From: Iris pallida
Taxonomy: Eukaryota > Streptophyta > Magnoliopsida > Asparagales > Iridaceae
DNA: 64,000 bases
Direction: 5' to 3'
NCBI GenBank assembly: GCA_029216955.1
Contig: JANAVB010006998.1
Span: 1,497,800-1,561,799 of the forward strand
Shown: piece after piece, positions 1 to 10,991 of the stretch
How positions within the stretch are numbered: position 1 is the stretch's first letter
How the letters are laid out: the number at the start of each line of letters is the position of its first letter
Position numbers and translations under genes: made by a program
Notes under the pieces: model-generated
What the model was told of the DNA's origin: nothing
Database searches by the model: none
The model's input: the letters and a program-made list of their open reading frames with translations, nothing else

Positions 1-727
1 CCAAGGCTGTTGTGGATGAGACTCTAGAGGACAAGTTTTGCTATGTCCCTATCCACGTAGAACGATAAATAAAAGCGAACCAAAGTGCACTTGGTTGATC
101 AGACCATCATGCACCGGTTCTAATAAGACAATATACTAGTGAGTGGCCACTCCATAGCATATGCCTTGATCAAGCTCGATAAGGAATTAGCTTGCAAATA
201 CTAGGCTAAAACTAGCAGCATAGGATAGTCAAAAATAGTAACAAAAACATAGGCACGATTAATATTGAAAGAAGTGGAATTAGTTCAAACTTCTTAAGAC
301 TAAGTTATATCCTATGTTGGTCTCTATACAGTCATCCTATAGTCTCTTTTGTCCAAGTCTTTGGTTGACTAGATGGGTTAGGGTCCTCTAAATTCTAAAA
401 CCTAAGTGAACTTGCCAATATAGGTCATAAGGACAAAGGGATTTCTAGTTCATAAGGTATTCTACCCAACTTAAAAGAATTAAACTAATGGTGTTTGGGA
501 CAACTAACTAGTAGGGTCAATCTCTAGCAAGCACGAAGGAAAGATAAGAATATGGATGGAAGGAAGCAAGCAAGATGCAATTGATGAGTCAAACGGTAGA
601 TAAAATCAAGGAAAGAGGTCAAGTATGCGGATGAGATCCTAGACTTCTAATCCTATGCGCAGGCTTGCTTGGTACGGTAAAGTAACCAAACAATTTATCT
701 TGACCTGCATGGGCCACCACAAAAACA
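1..727. other. Unassigned AT-rich sequence
   Basis: I see no credible gene here. The only open frame, at 639-842 on the minus strand, runs into the neighbouring LTR and has no recognisable domain. A short stretch at about 461-482 resembles the polypurine-tract side of the Tekay-like LTR at 58203, but no LTR end adjoins it. The segment is probably old retrotransposon or CACTA sequence, which I cannot prove. Confidence 0.4.
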
Positions 728-1758
728 TGTAACGCCCCAGTCCCAAAATACGTAGGACTAGGAACGTAGACATGCCAGCTGTATTTATACGAAATACATA
801 GGTCTCGTATGAATACATAAGCTGTAAAATGCAGTAATCCAAGATAAACTAAATCTCATCCACAATGAAAAGAATAATATAAATATCAACTCGAATATTA
901 TTGATACAATCGTTGGGCGGAGACAAAGTCCACTACCAACTATCACAATGAAAGAAATGTACATGACTCAAAAAATGGAAAGATGAACCAAGCGCAATCG
1001 TCTTCGGAAGAATGGAGAAGACCACGGCCTTGGCTAGGATACCTGCGGAAAACATGAACACACACCTGGGGAAAAACCAGGTCCTCAGAGGGACGTAACA
1101 AGATACATAAAAACAATACCATGATGAACTATAAATGATACATGATAAAGAAGAGACCACACGCTCCAACACAATGGAACCTAACCATCTAGGTGTAATG
1201 CAAGTCGAAAACTATACTGGAACGTATAAGTGGGTAGGAATAAAGCATAGCATCCACTAGAGGCTTTCACATGAACTAGTATACGTCTCTGACCGTATCT
1301 GACGACGAGGTCAGGGCCGTGCAATGGATATATCCCCTAGTTCATACTTTGCATCGCTAGCATACCTCCTGACCGTATCTGACGTCGTGGTCAGGGCCGT
1401 GCAATGGATATATCCTCTAGCGACACACCCATAACAGGGAAACCATGAACCCATAACCGGGCAATCTAGAAGGCTGTGGGATAGCTCATACGTCCCAGTA
1501 GTTTTCCCCGCCCATGTATCACACAAGTCATATCTATGTCTTGGCGATCTATGTCTCTATGCAAGTCGCTATCTAGACTCCGCTAATCCATAAATGAACC
1601 GACACACGAACCGCCCGTATCGGTAGCAAGTCGAATACGTAGGTTCGTGTCGACTCAATGATCCTCACTCATGTGTCGTGTAGGAGACGTGTCAACAAGT
1701 CAAAGAAGTTATGAAGCATAACTTCAACACACTGGGAAAGTCCGCTACCACATATGGT

Positions 1759-1790
1759 CCACACACACACACACACGCACACACACACAA
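1759..1790. repeat. CA/TG microsatellite in LTR copy 1
   Basis: An interrupted (CA)n run with one CG interruption lies inside the LTR. It produces a valine/cysteine-rich spurious frame on the minus strand. Confidence 0.85.
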
Positions 1791-2458
1791 ACATCGATAT
1801 ACATATCGATGGCACCCAAGTCATACTTGGACATACTCTTACTAATGTAAAAACACTAGCAACATATAAAATATCATGAATCAAATATAAGTACAAGATG
1901 GCAAGGTATCTTGCCTGTTGCGACGCCTGGTGAGCTGTCTGGTGTGCTGCGATGATCAAGATGGCACGGCTGCGACTTTGGTATAACAACTATTCATGGT
2001 GACCTCGAGTGGTGGTACGGACAGTTCCATTAGGTCCAGGACGGTTAAATTTGTTAGGGTGGATACAAGGTAGACTTGAATTGGCGAGGGAATAGAAAGG
2101 ATTTGGTTATGGACAAGGATAACTATTCGAAGAATTTAGTATAATAAAACATCCATAAAAAATACCTTTTATTTGGAAACTATGTTTGATAATCAATTAT
2201 AAAAATAAAAAAAAACTAGGTTTTTCCTTTATTCAAAATATTATAATTAATTATTTAAAAATATAAGAAAATAATAAAAACTAATTTTGTATCAAATATA
2301 AAAAGCCATAATAATACAAAATAATATAACCCTAATTTAGGTAACACTTAAAATACTTAAAAATATAAAAAATTTACTTTAGAGCTAAAATCCAATTTAG
2401 TCAAAATACTAAGGATAATAATAATGATAATGATAAAACTTTTAACAATGTATTTTAA

Positions 2459-2471
2459 TAATAATAACAAC

Positions 2472-2519
<48 letters not shown>
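2459..2519. repeat. AAT trinucleotide microsatellite in LTR copy 1
   Basis: About twenty near-perfect ATA/AAT units lie just before the GC-rich block. LTR copy 2 has the same kind of tract at about 56091-56170, so the microsatellite is an old part of the LTR rather than a local expansion. Confidence 0.9.
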
Positions 2520-2521
<2 letters not shown>

Positions 2522-2689
2522 GTAAAATAATTAACTAACAATATACATATTATCATATACCTTGATATTAAATAATAAAACAATAATATAAGGAAACACA
2601 AAAGAACAACCAGCATTCAGAACAATTAATAAATAGAAAAATAATAAATAAAAAAAAAGAAGGAAAGGAATGAACTGAGCAACTAATGC

Positions 2690-3880
2690 TGCTTCTTTCG
2701 AAGGAGGCACAAGAAAAATCATCAAAAGGAAAAGTTGAAAGGAGGAGAGAGAAAGAAAGGAAAGAGGAAATCGAGAGAGCGGGGAGCGGGATCGACCGGC
2801 GGCGTTGGTCGGGCGCCGACGGGGAGTGGCGGAGGGAGCAGGCGCTGAGGGAGGAGATCGGAGAGGGCGGAGTGAACAGGGGGTTTTGGGTCGACGGAGT
2901 AGAGGGTTTCTCGGGGCGCGGGCACGGGGCGGCGTTCGACGCAGGGTGGTGGCCGGGGTTTGAGACGGTCGGGAGAGGGGGTTTTGGCAGCTGCGAAGGG
3001 AGGAGAAAGGGGCGGAGAAGAGATCGGGAAGGGAGGAAGGTCGAAAGTGATGGGCGGCTCGGCGGAAGCTCGCGGCGAGGGGCTGCTAGGGCTGAGCGCC
3101 TGAGGTTGGCCATGGAGGAAACGGCAGCGACGGCGGAAGAAGGTGGAGGTCGGCGTCGGATTACGTGGAGGCCTGCCCGTCGCCGGCGGTGGGGAAACCC
3201 CGCGGTGGCGCTGGAGTGGGTGTTCCGGCCAGACGTCGAGGCAAAAGGAGCAGCTCGGTCACGCGGAGCGGCGGTCAGCTGGAGGAGACGGGTTCGCCGG
3301 CGACAGGTAACGGGTGGTTGGGGTTTCTACATTATTTTTTTACTCTTTTTCTGTGGTTGGTGGTTGGGCTTTTGATGGCGGTGGTGATGGGGGTCTTGGT
3401 GACGGTGGTAGCGGTGATAGCCGGATGGTGACGATGATGGGGTGACGGTGGCGTTTGGTGGTTTGGGCTTCGTCGATGGTGGCGGTGATCGGAGGGTATT
3501 GGGGAGGCAGGAGGAGGCTGGCTGTGGCCGATGATCGGAGGCAAGTGGCTCGGTTGTTGAGACGAGACAGGGGGGTTTGGCTGGTCTGTCGGGATACGAC
3601 GAGACGGGGTGCTGGCATCAAGTAGGGTTACGACGGTGGAACAGGGGACGATGGTGTTGGCGGGATGATGGGAATCAGGGAGTTGGCCTTGTGGTGTAGG
3701 TGAAGTGGCTGATGGCAATGGCGTCGCCGGACAGGGAGGTCGATGGCTGGGTGATGGTGGTCGTCGTAGATTTTCGGTGGTTGCCATGGGATTTGTTGAA
3801 AGTTGTCGTGTCCGGGATTGTCGGACACGACATGGATAACTGTAAAAGTAGTGGAATAAGATTATGGACTGGGAGGGACA
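2690..3880. repeat. GC-rich island inside LTR copy 1
   Basis: A purine-rich then GC-rich block sits between very AT-rich LTR sequence. Several overlapping frames on both strands are open here (for example 2686-3375 plus and 3332-3889 minus), but they are Arg/Gly- or Pro/Ser/His-rich, as expected from base composition alone, and they are not conserved in frame with copy 2. On the plus strand, GACAGGTAACG near 3303 looks like an exon-donor junction, and copy 2 has GGAGGTGAGC near 56778. I do not annotate a gene. Confidence 0.6.
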
Positions 3881-3968
3881 CGGACACAATGCACGGATTT
3901 TTGGGTTGTGGAAATTTATGGATGTGTAGAATTTATGGAGGAGTACCTGCCTATTTATAGGATGTGGG

Positions 3969-4586
3969 AATTCCCATTAGGATAAAGATTAGGATTTATT
4001 TAAAACCCAAATAGAAAATTTAATTATTAATTTAAATCAATCAAATATAAATTCAATCAAATTCCAATCTAAATCTAGATCATCTTAACTCAAATCAAAT
4101 ATAATTTCTATCTTTTAAACTATTTAAAATAAATCCATAGAATCAAATCAAAGATTTAAATTGCCACCATAATTCAAAAAAATATTTTTTTAAAAATACC
4201 TATAATATTAATTTCGAAAATAACCATAATTATTTAAACATCAAATATGGAAATATATCTTCTACTAAATTGAGAAAATTTTAAAATATTAAATTCATGC
4301 ATTTGCATGCAAATAGAATATTAATTTATAAGTTACAATTTATACTAGTATTATGAATAAAATATCTCGAATACCATTTTCATGAATAATAAAATAATTA
4401 ATTTCGAAAGTTGTACTATTGTTTAAAATAACTAATAAATATTTACGAAAATGGGTATGCACAATAATATCCATATAAATATACCTTTATTAAAAATAAA
4501 ATATTTAATTATGCTATATTAAAATAAAATATGTCTTCTATATTAATAAATTTCATAAATAAAACCTTTTTCAAAAATATGTACCT
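3969..4586. other. AT-rich part of LTR copy 1, no gene
   Basis: This stretch is short AT-rich words without an open frame of interest. It corresponds to about 57525-58060 in LTR copy 2. Confidence 0.6.
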
Positions 4587-4856
4587 CGTGCGAAATTTAC
4601 ACTCGACGAGCAAATACGAAAAAAACGTAAATTTTCGCGCGACGTACAATTCGACTATCCGACGTATAAATACAACAAAAAAAATCAGTACTAAAATATA
4701 GTAAAAAATATTTTGGGGTTTTACACCGTCGTTGGTGGTCTTTAGAGGGGTACGTACTATAGTGCTGGATCTTACGGCACCTTTGTGGTGACACAGTCAT
4801 CCAGGGCCCCCTCTGCCAGTGTGCACTCTCCACAGCCCTCATAAGAGTCGGCCCGA

Positions 4857-5323
4857 GTAGAGGAACTCCATCGCCAGGTTACTGAGCTGCATGAAGAGCT
4901 ATTGCGGAGGATTGCAGAGTAGCCCCAGTCTCAGCCACAAACGGACGATGCGGCGCTCATCGCACGATTTGATATGCTCGAGAGCACCATTAGGGAAACG
5001 AGCGAGAGGATGAATCATGCCATTCAGGCGGTGCAGGAGAGGACGAATCTTGCCGTTCAGGCGGTGTAGGGGGCGTAGGTAGCCATAGGCGATTAGCTTT
5101 CGAGGCTGACGGCTGTTATGGATTCCACCAACTCTAGACTGCTAGCTTTGGAGCAGACACTTCCTGGTTGTGTGTCGGCATCCACGTCGACTGTATCGAT
5201 TCCACTGCCCCCTCCTCCTCTTATTGATGAGTCTTCACCGGTGACGCTGACACTGGCGTAGTATAGGTTCATATTGTCCCAGATACAAGCACTGTCTCCT
5301 CCTCCTCCTGGCCAGGCGTAGTT
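4857..5323 (+). pseudogene. Degraded coiled-coil ORF of the CACTA element
   Basis: One frame reads as a Glu/Arg/Leu-rich heptad-like segment (EELHRQVTELHEELLRRIAE at its start), then a Pro-rich tail with a run of four prolines. This resembles the C-terminal coiled coils of CACTA-encoded TNP1/Transposase_24-type proteins; assignment rests on this and on the adjacent subterminal array only. Five in-frame stops up to the end of the Pro-rich tail are all TAG, each one base from CAG, which fits C-to-T decay of glutamine codons. I cannot see the start of the gene, which would lie left of the LTR junction at 4726. Confidence 0.4.
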
Positions 5324-5729
5324 CTTTATTGGACTTATTTTCATGTGTTGTGTTGTTGTTTGCTAACCCATTGTTTGACCTTTATGTATTTATTTTATTC
5401 ATTTAGTGACTGTGTTATATTGACCCTGTTGAAAAATTATTGGACAAACTCTTTTTATAGCCGTTTCGTAGTGGATTTGTTTCCACCCAACTATTTCATA
5501 TCTTTCTTGTTGTTTGATTCTATTTGTTTGATTATTGCTACTGTCTTTTCATCATAGGTCTAATTATGTTTGTTTAACGGTGTTGAGTTTTCCACCAAAG
5601 GGGTCGACGAATCCAGAGAATTCTACGGAGGGTTGCTTCGGTCTATTATTTACAAACTGTCGTTTAAAATGTAGGTAGATTCTGGATGAGAAGGAAACAA
5701 AATCTTGTTTCTAAATTTTTTTTAAAGTT

Positions 5730-6285
5730 AGCGACGGTTACCGACGAATAGCAACGCCAAAATACGTCGCTAATTTGTATCAATACGTTGCTAACCTAAA
5801 AAGCAAACGTCACAGATAGTTGCTAGACATCGCTAAGTTGCTGACATGGCAAACTCGACATGTCAGCAAAGTGGTCTACTAACATCGCAAACTACGTCGC
5901 TATTCACGTATCCGAACATCGCTAGCCTGTATCGGAGATTCGTTAACGGTCGTCAGACGTGGCAAATATCGTGATGTGGCAAACCTAAAATATCAAATAG
6001 TACGCCATTAAACGTCGCAGATTATGTCGCTAACTGCTGAACTGTCAGTAACAATTAGCAACGAATATCTATGTCACTAATTAGCAATGCCTCGTCGGCA
6101 AACGTCGCTATCCACTAAACAGCTAGCGACGTCATGACATCGTAAATAATTGTCGCCATGGCGACGAACATCGACATATTTTGTGTTAGCGACCAGTAAT
6201 ATGCGACATGGAGATTTCTTTGCTAAATCAAATTAGCGACATTTTTTTCCCGTTTAGCGACGTCTTGTTGCGTCGCTAATGTGAA
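5730..6285. repeat. CACTA subterminal repeat array (TAGCGAC words)
   Basis: More than fifteen copies of TAGCGAC, GTCGCTA and close variants occur in both orientations, with many CGTCGC and ATCGCTA neighbours. Such arrays bind the element's own DNA-binding protein in En/Spm. The array ends 20-25 bases before the terminal CACTG. Confidence 0.65.
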
Positions 6286-6308
6286 TTATTTTAGTAGTAA
6301 AAACAGTG

Positions 6309-6701
6309 AGGACAGCTTGCTGTCCACTGCATGCAGGAAGCCCCCTGACCTCTTCTAACGCAAGCTAAAGCTTCGACACACACACATCAGTTAGAGACAC
6401 ACCCTACATATGTATGTATCATATACTCATGCGCAAGCATCTAACACTCATATTGCAAACAAGGGGCCAGACTGTAATACACCCCTGTGCGCATACCTCC
6501 CTATCAAGCACAGGATATTCAAATGTGCACAAGTCCTCTAACCCCCTCTACCAATCTAGCTAACACACATGTGTATATGTATACATAGACACATACATAT
6601 ATAATATTCCATGTACATTTCTATCTATATATTATATATATAGACTCACACATTAGTAAATAGGCACACCCTATCAATATAGGTACATATACACACATAA
6701 C

Positions 6702-6702
<1 letters not shown>
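6309..6702. other. CA-rich spacer without a gene
   Basis: Short CA- and TA-rich runs lie between the CACTA end and the TA array. I see no frame, promoter or element boundary in it. Confidence 0.5.
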
Positions 6703-6758
<56 letters not shown>

Positions 6759-6806
6759 ATATATATATATATATATAATATAAAAAAAATATATATATAT
6801 ATATAT

Positions 6807-6878
<72 letters not shown>
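6703..6878. repeat. TA dinucleotide array at the 3' end of LINE-1
   Basis: About 175 bases are nearly pure TA with two short interruptions. It directly abuts the 3' untranslated end of the minus-strand LINE at 6879. Either the LINE inserted into a TA tract or the tract is its 3' tail. Confidence 0.9.
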
Positions 6879-6881
<3 letters not shown>

Positions 6882-9326
6882 GGAACACTAGATTTTTATT
6901 GATGATAGGAAGAGTACCAACTCAGGTTACACAAAGATGAGGATTTCTAAAAATCCAAAAACAAAAATAAAAATTTCAGCTTCTTCTTCCCGTGAGAGCA
7001 TGCGACTGTTGCCTTGGCCATTTGTCTCTGGATCTCTCGGCATATTTGTCTGCCATTGTACTTGTATTGTTCATATCTCCATTTATTATGGTTTTTCCAT
7101 AACACCCAACAAATCGCCCCGACCGTGATCTATTTGTAATGGAGATTATTGCTACGCCACCAAAGAGAAAGACAGTCTTCAAAACTGTTAACCCGACCCC
7201 GAATGTGGAGAAGATTTTGCGATGTACGGCATGCCTCCCTAGCCAACTCCCCCTCATAAAAGATATGTTTGAGAGATTCTGACATTGGGCTCGTGCAACA
7301 GTGACAGGAGGATGCTAAGTGAAAACCCAACCGTTGAACATTGTCATCCGTCGGAAGTCGATTATGAAGGATACGCCATGAACTCCAGATGTTCTTGAAC
7401 CTGTTATCAACAGGAAATGTAGGTCGGATGGCCTCCCAGGCTGAAGTAATAGTAAATCTTTGCGTAGGTCTCCAATGAGTACCAGTGACATCCTCCTCAA
7501 TCAACTGGAATCTGATGTCTAGATCCCTACTTGCGAGAATACGCCGCCAAATGTGAGATGAGTTGGATTGAACAGAAGCTTCAGTAGGATGTATATTCGG
7601 GAAATACTTCTTCTTCATGAACTGAGTCCAAAGAAGTTCCTGTGATCTCAGTTTCCACCAGAGTTTAACCGTGAATGCATCAAAAACATCCTTGAGTCTC
7701 CGAACACCAAGGCCTCCCTCCTCGTGAGGTCTAGCAATATAATTCCAGCCAATCCAGGAGTGTTTCCTGTTACCATCTTTCGACCCCCATAGGAACTCGC
7801 TGAACATTGCTTCAATTTGATTTAGAACACACATAGGTGGGTTGCTAGCAGCAAGGCAAAAATTGGGATGGAAGTTAAGACAGATTTAATGAGAACCAGC
7901 TTACCTCCAGGGGATAAAATCTTGTTGTGCCACCCTTCAATTTTACTATGGACCTTGTCCTTAAGTTCTTCAAACATAGCCGAGTTCCTTCTACCCGTCA
8001 TAAGAGGGCATCCCAGGTAAGTTATGGGGGGAGTTTTGATCTGATATCCGGTCATAATGCTCAAGGAGGTGGCTCTATCTTCAGGAAACTTCGAAGTGAC
8101 GCAGATAGCAGATTTAGAGGAGTTAACAAGCTGACCAGAGGTGCGCTCATAACGCTGCAACACCATCATGAGTAAATAGATTGAACGCCTATCTCCCCCA
8201 GAAAAAATAATGATGTCATCCGCATAAGCGAGGTGAGTAACACGAGGGCAACCACTAGGAGAGTAGTATGGGGTAAATCCAGGGTGTAATGCCAATCGTT
8301 GGAGGTTTCTACTTAAAGATTCAGTCGCAATAACAAACAACAAGGGAGAGAGTGGATCACCTTGACGAAGTCCTCTGAAGGATTGAAAGTATCCAGACAT
8401 ATTGCCATTGATCAATGTAGAGAACCAAACATTGTTTACGAGATGTAAAACCATGTTGATCCAGCTTTCGTTGAAACCGAGCCTGCGAAGAGTAGAGAAA
8501 AGAAATCTCCAATTAACCCGATCATACGCCTTAGTCATGTCGAGCTTAATAGCTGCGTTGTGCCCCCAATTGTCATGTCCTAACATGCTGAACATCTCCT
8601 GCACAAGAATGATGTTGTCCACAATTTCCCGACCCTTGATGAAGCTACTTTGCTCCGGAGAGATGATCCGCGTCATCAGAGGGAAGAGCCTATTAGCAAG
8701 TAATTTCGAGAAGATCTTATTAACGAAATTACAAAGGCTGATCGGCCTGTATTCGGAGATAGATGATGGATGCTTGTTCTTCGGGATCAAGATAAGGAGT
8801 GTGCTAGTTATAACCTTCGGCAAAGAAAAGCCATCGAAGAACATATGAATCGCAGCCAGCACATCCTCCTTGATGATACGCCAACAGTTGATGAAAAATA
8901 TCCCTGAGAAGCCATCTGGACCTGGGGCACTATGACGATCAATCGATTTAACAGTGTTATAAACCTCCTGCATAGTGGGTTTATTGGTAAGGGCTGCACT
9001 CTCATCCTCATCGAGAATTTTAGGGAGGGCCGACATAAAGTCCTCATCAATAATAACCGGTTCTGGAAGGAACACATTAGCAAAATGAGTGTTAGCTATA
9101 TGTTGAATACCCTCAAGATCTGTAGCTGTAGTGCCATCCTCCGCACGGAGTTGATGATTATGAAGGCGACGACGCTTAATAGAAACGCAAGAGTAGAAAT
9201 ATCCTGAGTTTCTATCCCCTTGCAAGTCCCATTTCAAACAGGCTTTCTGTTTCCAGTATGCTTCTTCAATTTGTATTCTTTGTTTGAGGTGCGCCTGTGC
9301 TGCATGAAGCTCTGGTCTCGTGCAGG
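6879..9326 (-). mobile_element. LINE-1, 3' half (RT to 3' UTR)
   Basis: This is the downstream half of an L1-type plant LINE on the minus strand; the upstream half is at 25919-28341. The two halves are separated by Tat element B. Joining 25919 to 9326 keeps the ORF2 frame open across the junction (coding ...DKDPS then CTRPEL...), which is direct evidence that they were one element. Without the insert the LINE is about 4.9 kb. It ends in the TA array at 6703-6878. Confidence 0.9.
6947..9326 (-). pseudogene. LINE-1 ORF2, reverse transcriptase and C-terminal domain (broken)
   Basis: In the open segment 7822-9237 the reverse transcriptase shows the NSGYF entry motif (residues 10-14), APGPDGF (104-110), KLDMTKAYDRV (231-241), the RQGDPLSPLLF motif (291-301) and the catalytic YADD (338-341), all as in plant L1 elements. 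A frameshift near 7830 moves into segment 7130-7834, which has the GGLGVRRL and KLWWK motifs and the cysteine/histidine zf-RVT region (HLASSCHCC). An in-frame TAG at 7130 interrupts the last 60 residues, which continue with CWVLWKN and end at 6947. The enzyme would nick the target and prime cDNA synthesis there. It is inactive as read: split by element B, one frameshift and one stop. Confidence 0.9.
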
Positions 9327-9354
9327 TGTAGAAGCATGGAAAATATTAGAATAA

Positions 9355-10115
9355 TGATCTATGCGGCTCGAAATAGAAGAACCCCATGCGGCTCATACAG
9401 GAGTGGTCCTATGCGATTCAGAGAGACTCTTAGTCTCATGCGGCTCGGTGTAGGAGAGTCCATGCGGCTTACATAGGGACAGTCCTATGCGGTTCAAAGA
9501 GCCCCCTAGCCGCATGTTATTCAGAAGTACATGCGGCTCACATACAACCAACAGAGATATGCGGCTCGATCAACACCACGTGTCCCCATGGGACCCCTTC
9601 ACACAGCTGGCCATCGAGCAGTAGCCCTATTTAATGCTCTGCCATGATTTAACAGCTGACGGCTCTGACATGAAGTGTCATAATGGCCCTGTCATAATGA
9701 CAGACTCTTTGGGAACAGGAAAAAATCTTCGACACGATCCGAGATTGCCACGTGGCTACTCCCATGCGGCTCACTTGAAGAATAGCCCCATGCGGCTGGC
9801 AAAAATCATCTTCCTGTGGCTCACCAAGAAGCCATCCCATGCGGCTCGCGAGTACTACACCTATGCGGCTCACCAAGAAGTGTTCCCATGCGGCTGGCAA
9901 GAATCATCTTCCTGCGGTTCACCAAGAAGTCATCCCATGCGGCTGGCAAGAATCATCTTCCTGCGGTTCACCAAGAAGCCATCCTATGCAGCTCGTGAGT
10001 ACTATATCTATGCGGCCCACCAAGAAGCCATCCCATGCGGCTCGTGAGTACTATACTTATGCAGTTCACTGAGACGCTGTCTCATACAGTTCATGGATAT
10101 CATGCGGTTCTGATA
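9355..10115 (+). repeat. ATGCGGCTC word array in the element B 5' LTR
   Basis: At least twenty copies of ATGCGGCTC or a one-base variant (ATGCGGTTC, ATACGGCTC, ATGCAGCTC) occur, nearly all in the same orientation, usually spaced 20-30 bases. Between 9760 and 10075 they sit in a longer unit, in which the word is followed by a CACCAAGAAG or GGCAAGAATC segment. Variation is mostly C/T and G/A at the CG, as expected from methylcytosine decay. Confidence 0.9.
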
Positions 10116-10499
10116 GGATCCACCATTAAGACACGTGGCATAGATTCAATGGCCCCCACGACTTAACAGCTGGTAGCAAGGATGATTATGGGATGCAGAT
10201 CAATCAGAGATTTATCAGATTCCAATGACCATATTTAACGTTATCCTCATAATTAATGAGATCAGGTCATATCATTCCTGATCAAGCTAATGGGACACGT
10301 GGTGAGAGATCCAAGCTTGACACAGCCAATCATGAAGATTTAAAGCAATCAGCATTAATTATTCACAGGATTCAATATTATCCCCATTTATGTCCCAGAT
10401 CCTTCACACCCAAAACGAATGGTCCAGATTGATTATACATCAGGCCGCCGCCACTTTGAGAATGGGTAATCATCTAAACCCTAATGATACCCCCACTAT

Positions 10500-10507
10500 T
10501 ATAAATA
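10500..10507 (+). promoter_or_regulatory. TATA box of element B 5' LTR
   Basis: TATAAATA, in the context CCCCCACTATTATAAATAGC, is conserved at 25520-25527 in the 3' LTR and as CTATAAATAG in element D. It lies about 390 bases before the LTR end, a normal position for the U3/R boundary. Confidence 0.8.
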
Positions 10508-10902
10508 GCAAGGTGCCATTCCCTTGTAAGATATACATGATCAGAAGGATGGAGACAAAAAGAGCTCCCCCCTAATAATCAGAGGGAAAATACACAGAGA
10601 AAGAGAGAAGTCAGAAGAGCAACCCGAGGAGAGCAAGAAGAGCATTTCTTCATCAACGCCAACCATCTCTTCACAGGAGCCAAGGCTGCATACCGATCGT
10701 CCAAGGTGTAAGACAGGGCTGCCGTCGCCTTCCCGAGCCTCTATCGTCACCCTCCAGAATCTAAAATAAACAATTGTACTTAGATTGCTATACCTAGGTT
10801 TTCGTCCCTAGGCTTTCTTTGTACAAGCGAGTTTGTAACGTGAAGTAAAAGTCCGGTCCTCCGATAATTATTCTGTTCTTTTATATTTCATGGCAAATAC
10901 GA

Positions 10903-10920
10903 TGGCGACTCTGCTGGGGA
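10903..10920 (+). other. Primer-binding site of element B
   Basis: The sequence tggcgactctgctgggga starts three bases after the LTR. The same site follows the LTRs of D (48851) and E (59279). Tat and Ogre elements commonly use this kind of site; I do not assign the tRNA without a comparison. Confidence 0.8.
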
Positions 10921-10991
10921 CAAACTTCTTCACGGCTGAGGAGTTGGTGACGCAGTCGGATGCAGCTAAACTTGGCTCCACGCAATAAAAG

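Larger units (their letters stand above)
728..4725 (-). mobile_element. Tekay/Del-like Ty3/gypsy LTR, copy 1 (probably solo)
   Basis: On the minus strand the segment starts TGTAAAACCCC and ends GGGGCGTTACA, the usual TG...CA of an LTR. It matches 54064-58202 at both ends and in several internal blocks: the terminal 170 bases near 730-900, the block at 1898-2095, the AAT microsatellite, the GC-rich block, and the line ending in GGGAATTCCCA near 3970. Neither flank shows a primer-binding site or polypurine tract, so it is best read as a solo LTR. The five-base flanks (aaaca and ccgtc) do not match, so a recombination event or lost target duplication is likely. No chromodomain or pol is present to fix the lineage; Tekay-like is inferred from LTR size and the polypurine context of copy 2. 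Confidence 0.75.
4726..6308 (-). mobile_element. Right part of a CACTA (En/Spm) transposon
   Basis: The right boundary reads, on the minus strand, CACTGTTTTTACTACTAAAA, a CACTN terminal repeat. It is followed inward by a dense array of TAGCGAC/GTCGCTA words from about 5730 to 6285, the subterminal layout typical of CACTA elements. Inside lies a degraded coiled-coil reading frame (4857-5323). The other terminus is not seen; the LTR at 728-4725 abuts the left edge, so the element is either split by that LTR or truncated. No transposase with a recognisable catalytic domain remains. Confidence 0.6.
9327..10899 (+). repeat. Element B 5' LTR
   Basis: It begins TGTAGAAGCATGG, shared with 24347 and 47439, and ends shortly before the PBS. 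The upstream half (U3) carries more than twenty ATGCGGCT-type words. A TATA box lies at 10500-10507. Several closely spaced degenerate minimal frames here on both strands are products of the repeated word and are not genes. Confidence 0.93.

Noticed and set aside
461..482. Polypurine-tract-like stretch similar to 58203-58222
   Set aside because: No LTR end adjoins it and the similarity stops after about 20 bases.
2686..3889. Overlapping frames in the GC-rich island of LTR copy 1, including one of 229 residues
   Set aside because: Both strands are open because of base composition; the frames are not conserved in LTR copy 2 and show no domain.
8402..8848. Plus-strand frame of 148 residues inside the LINE RT
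   Set aside because: It is the shadow of the RT frame on the minus strand.
9634..10072. Plus-strand His/Ala/Ser-rich frames in the LTR of B (and 24654-25092)
   Set aside because: They are translations of the ATGCGGCT word array and overlap each other in several frames.
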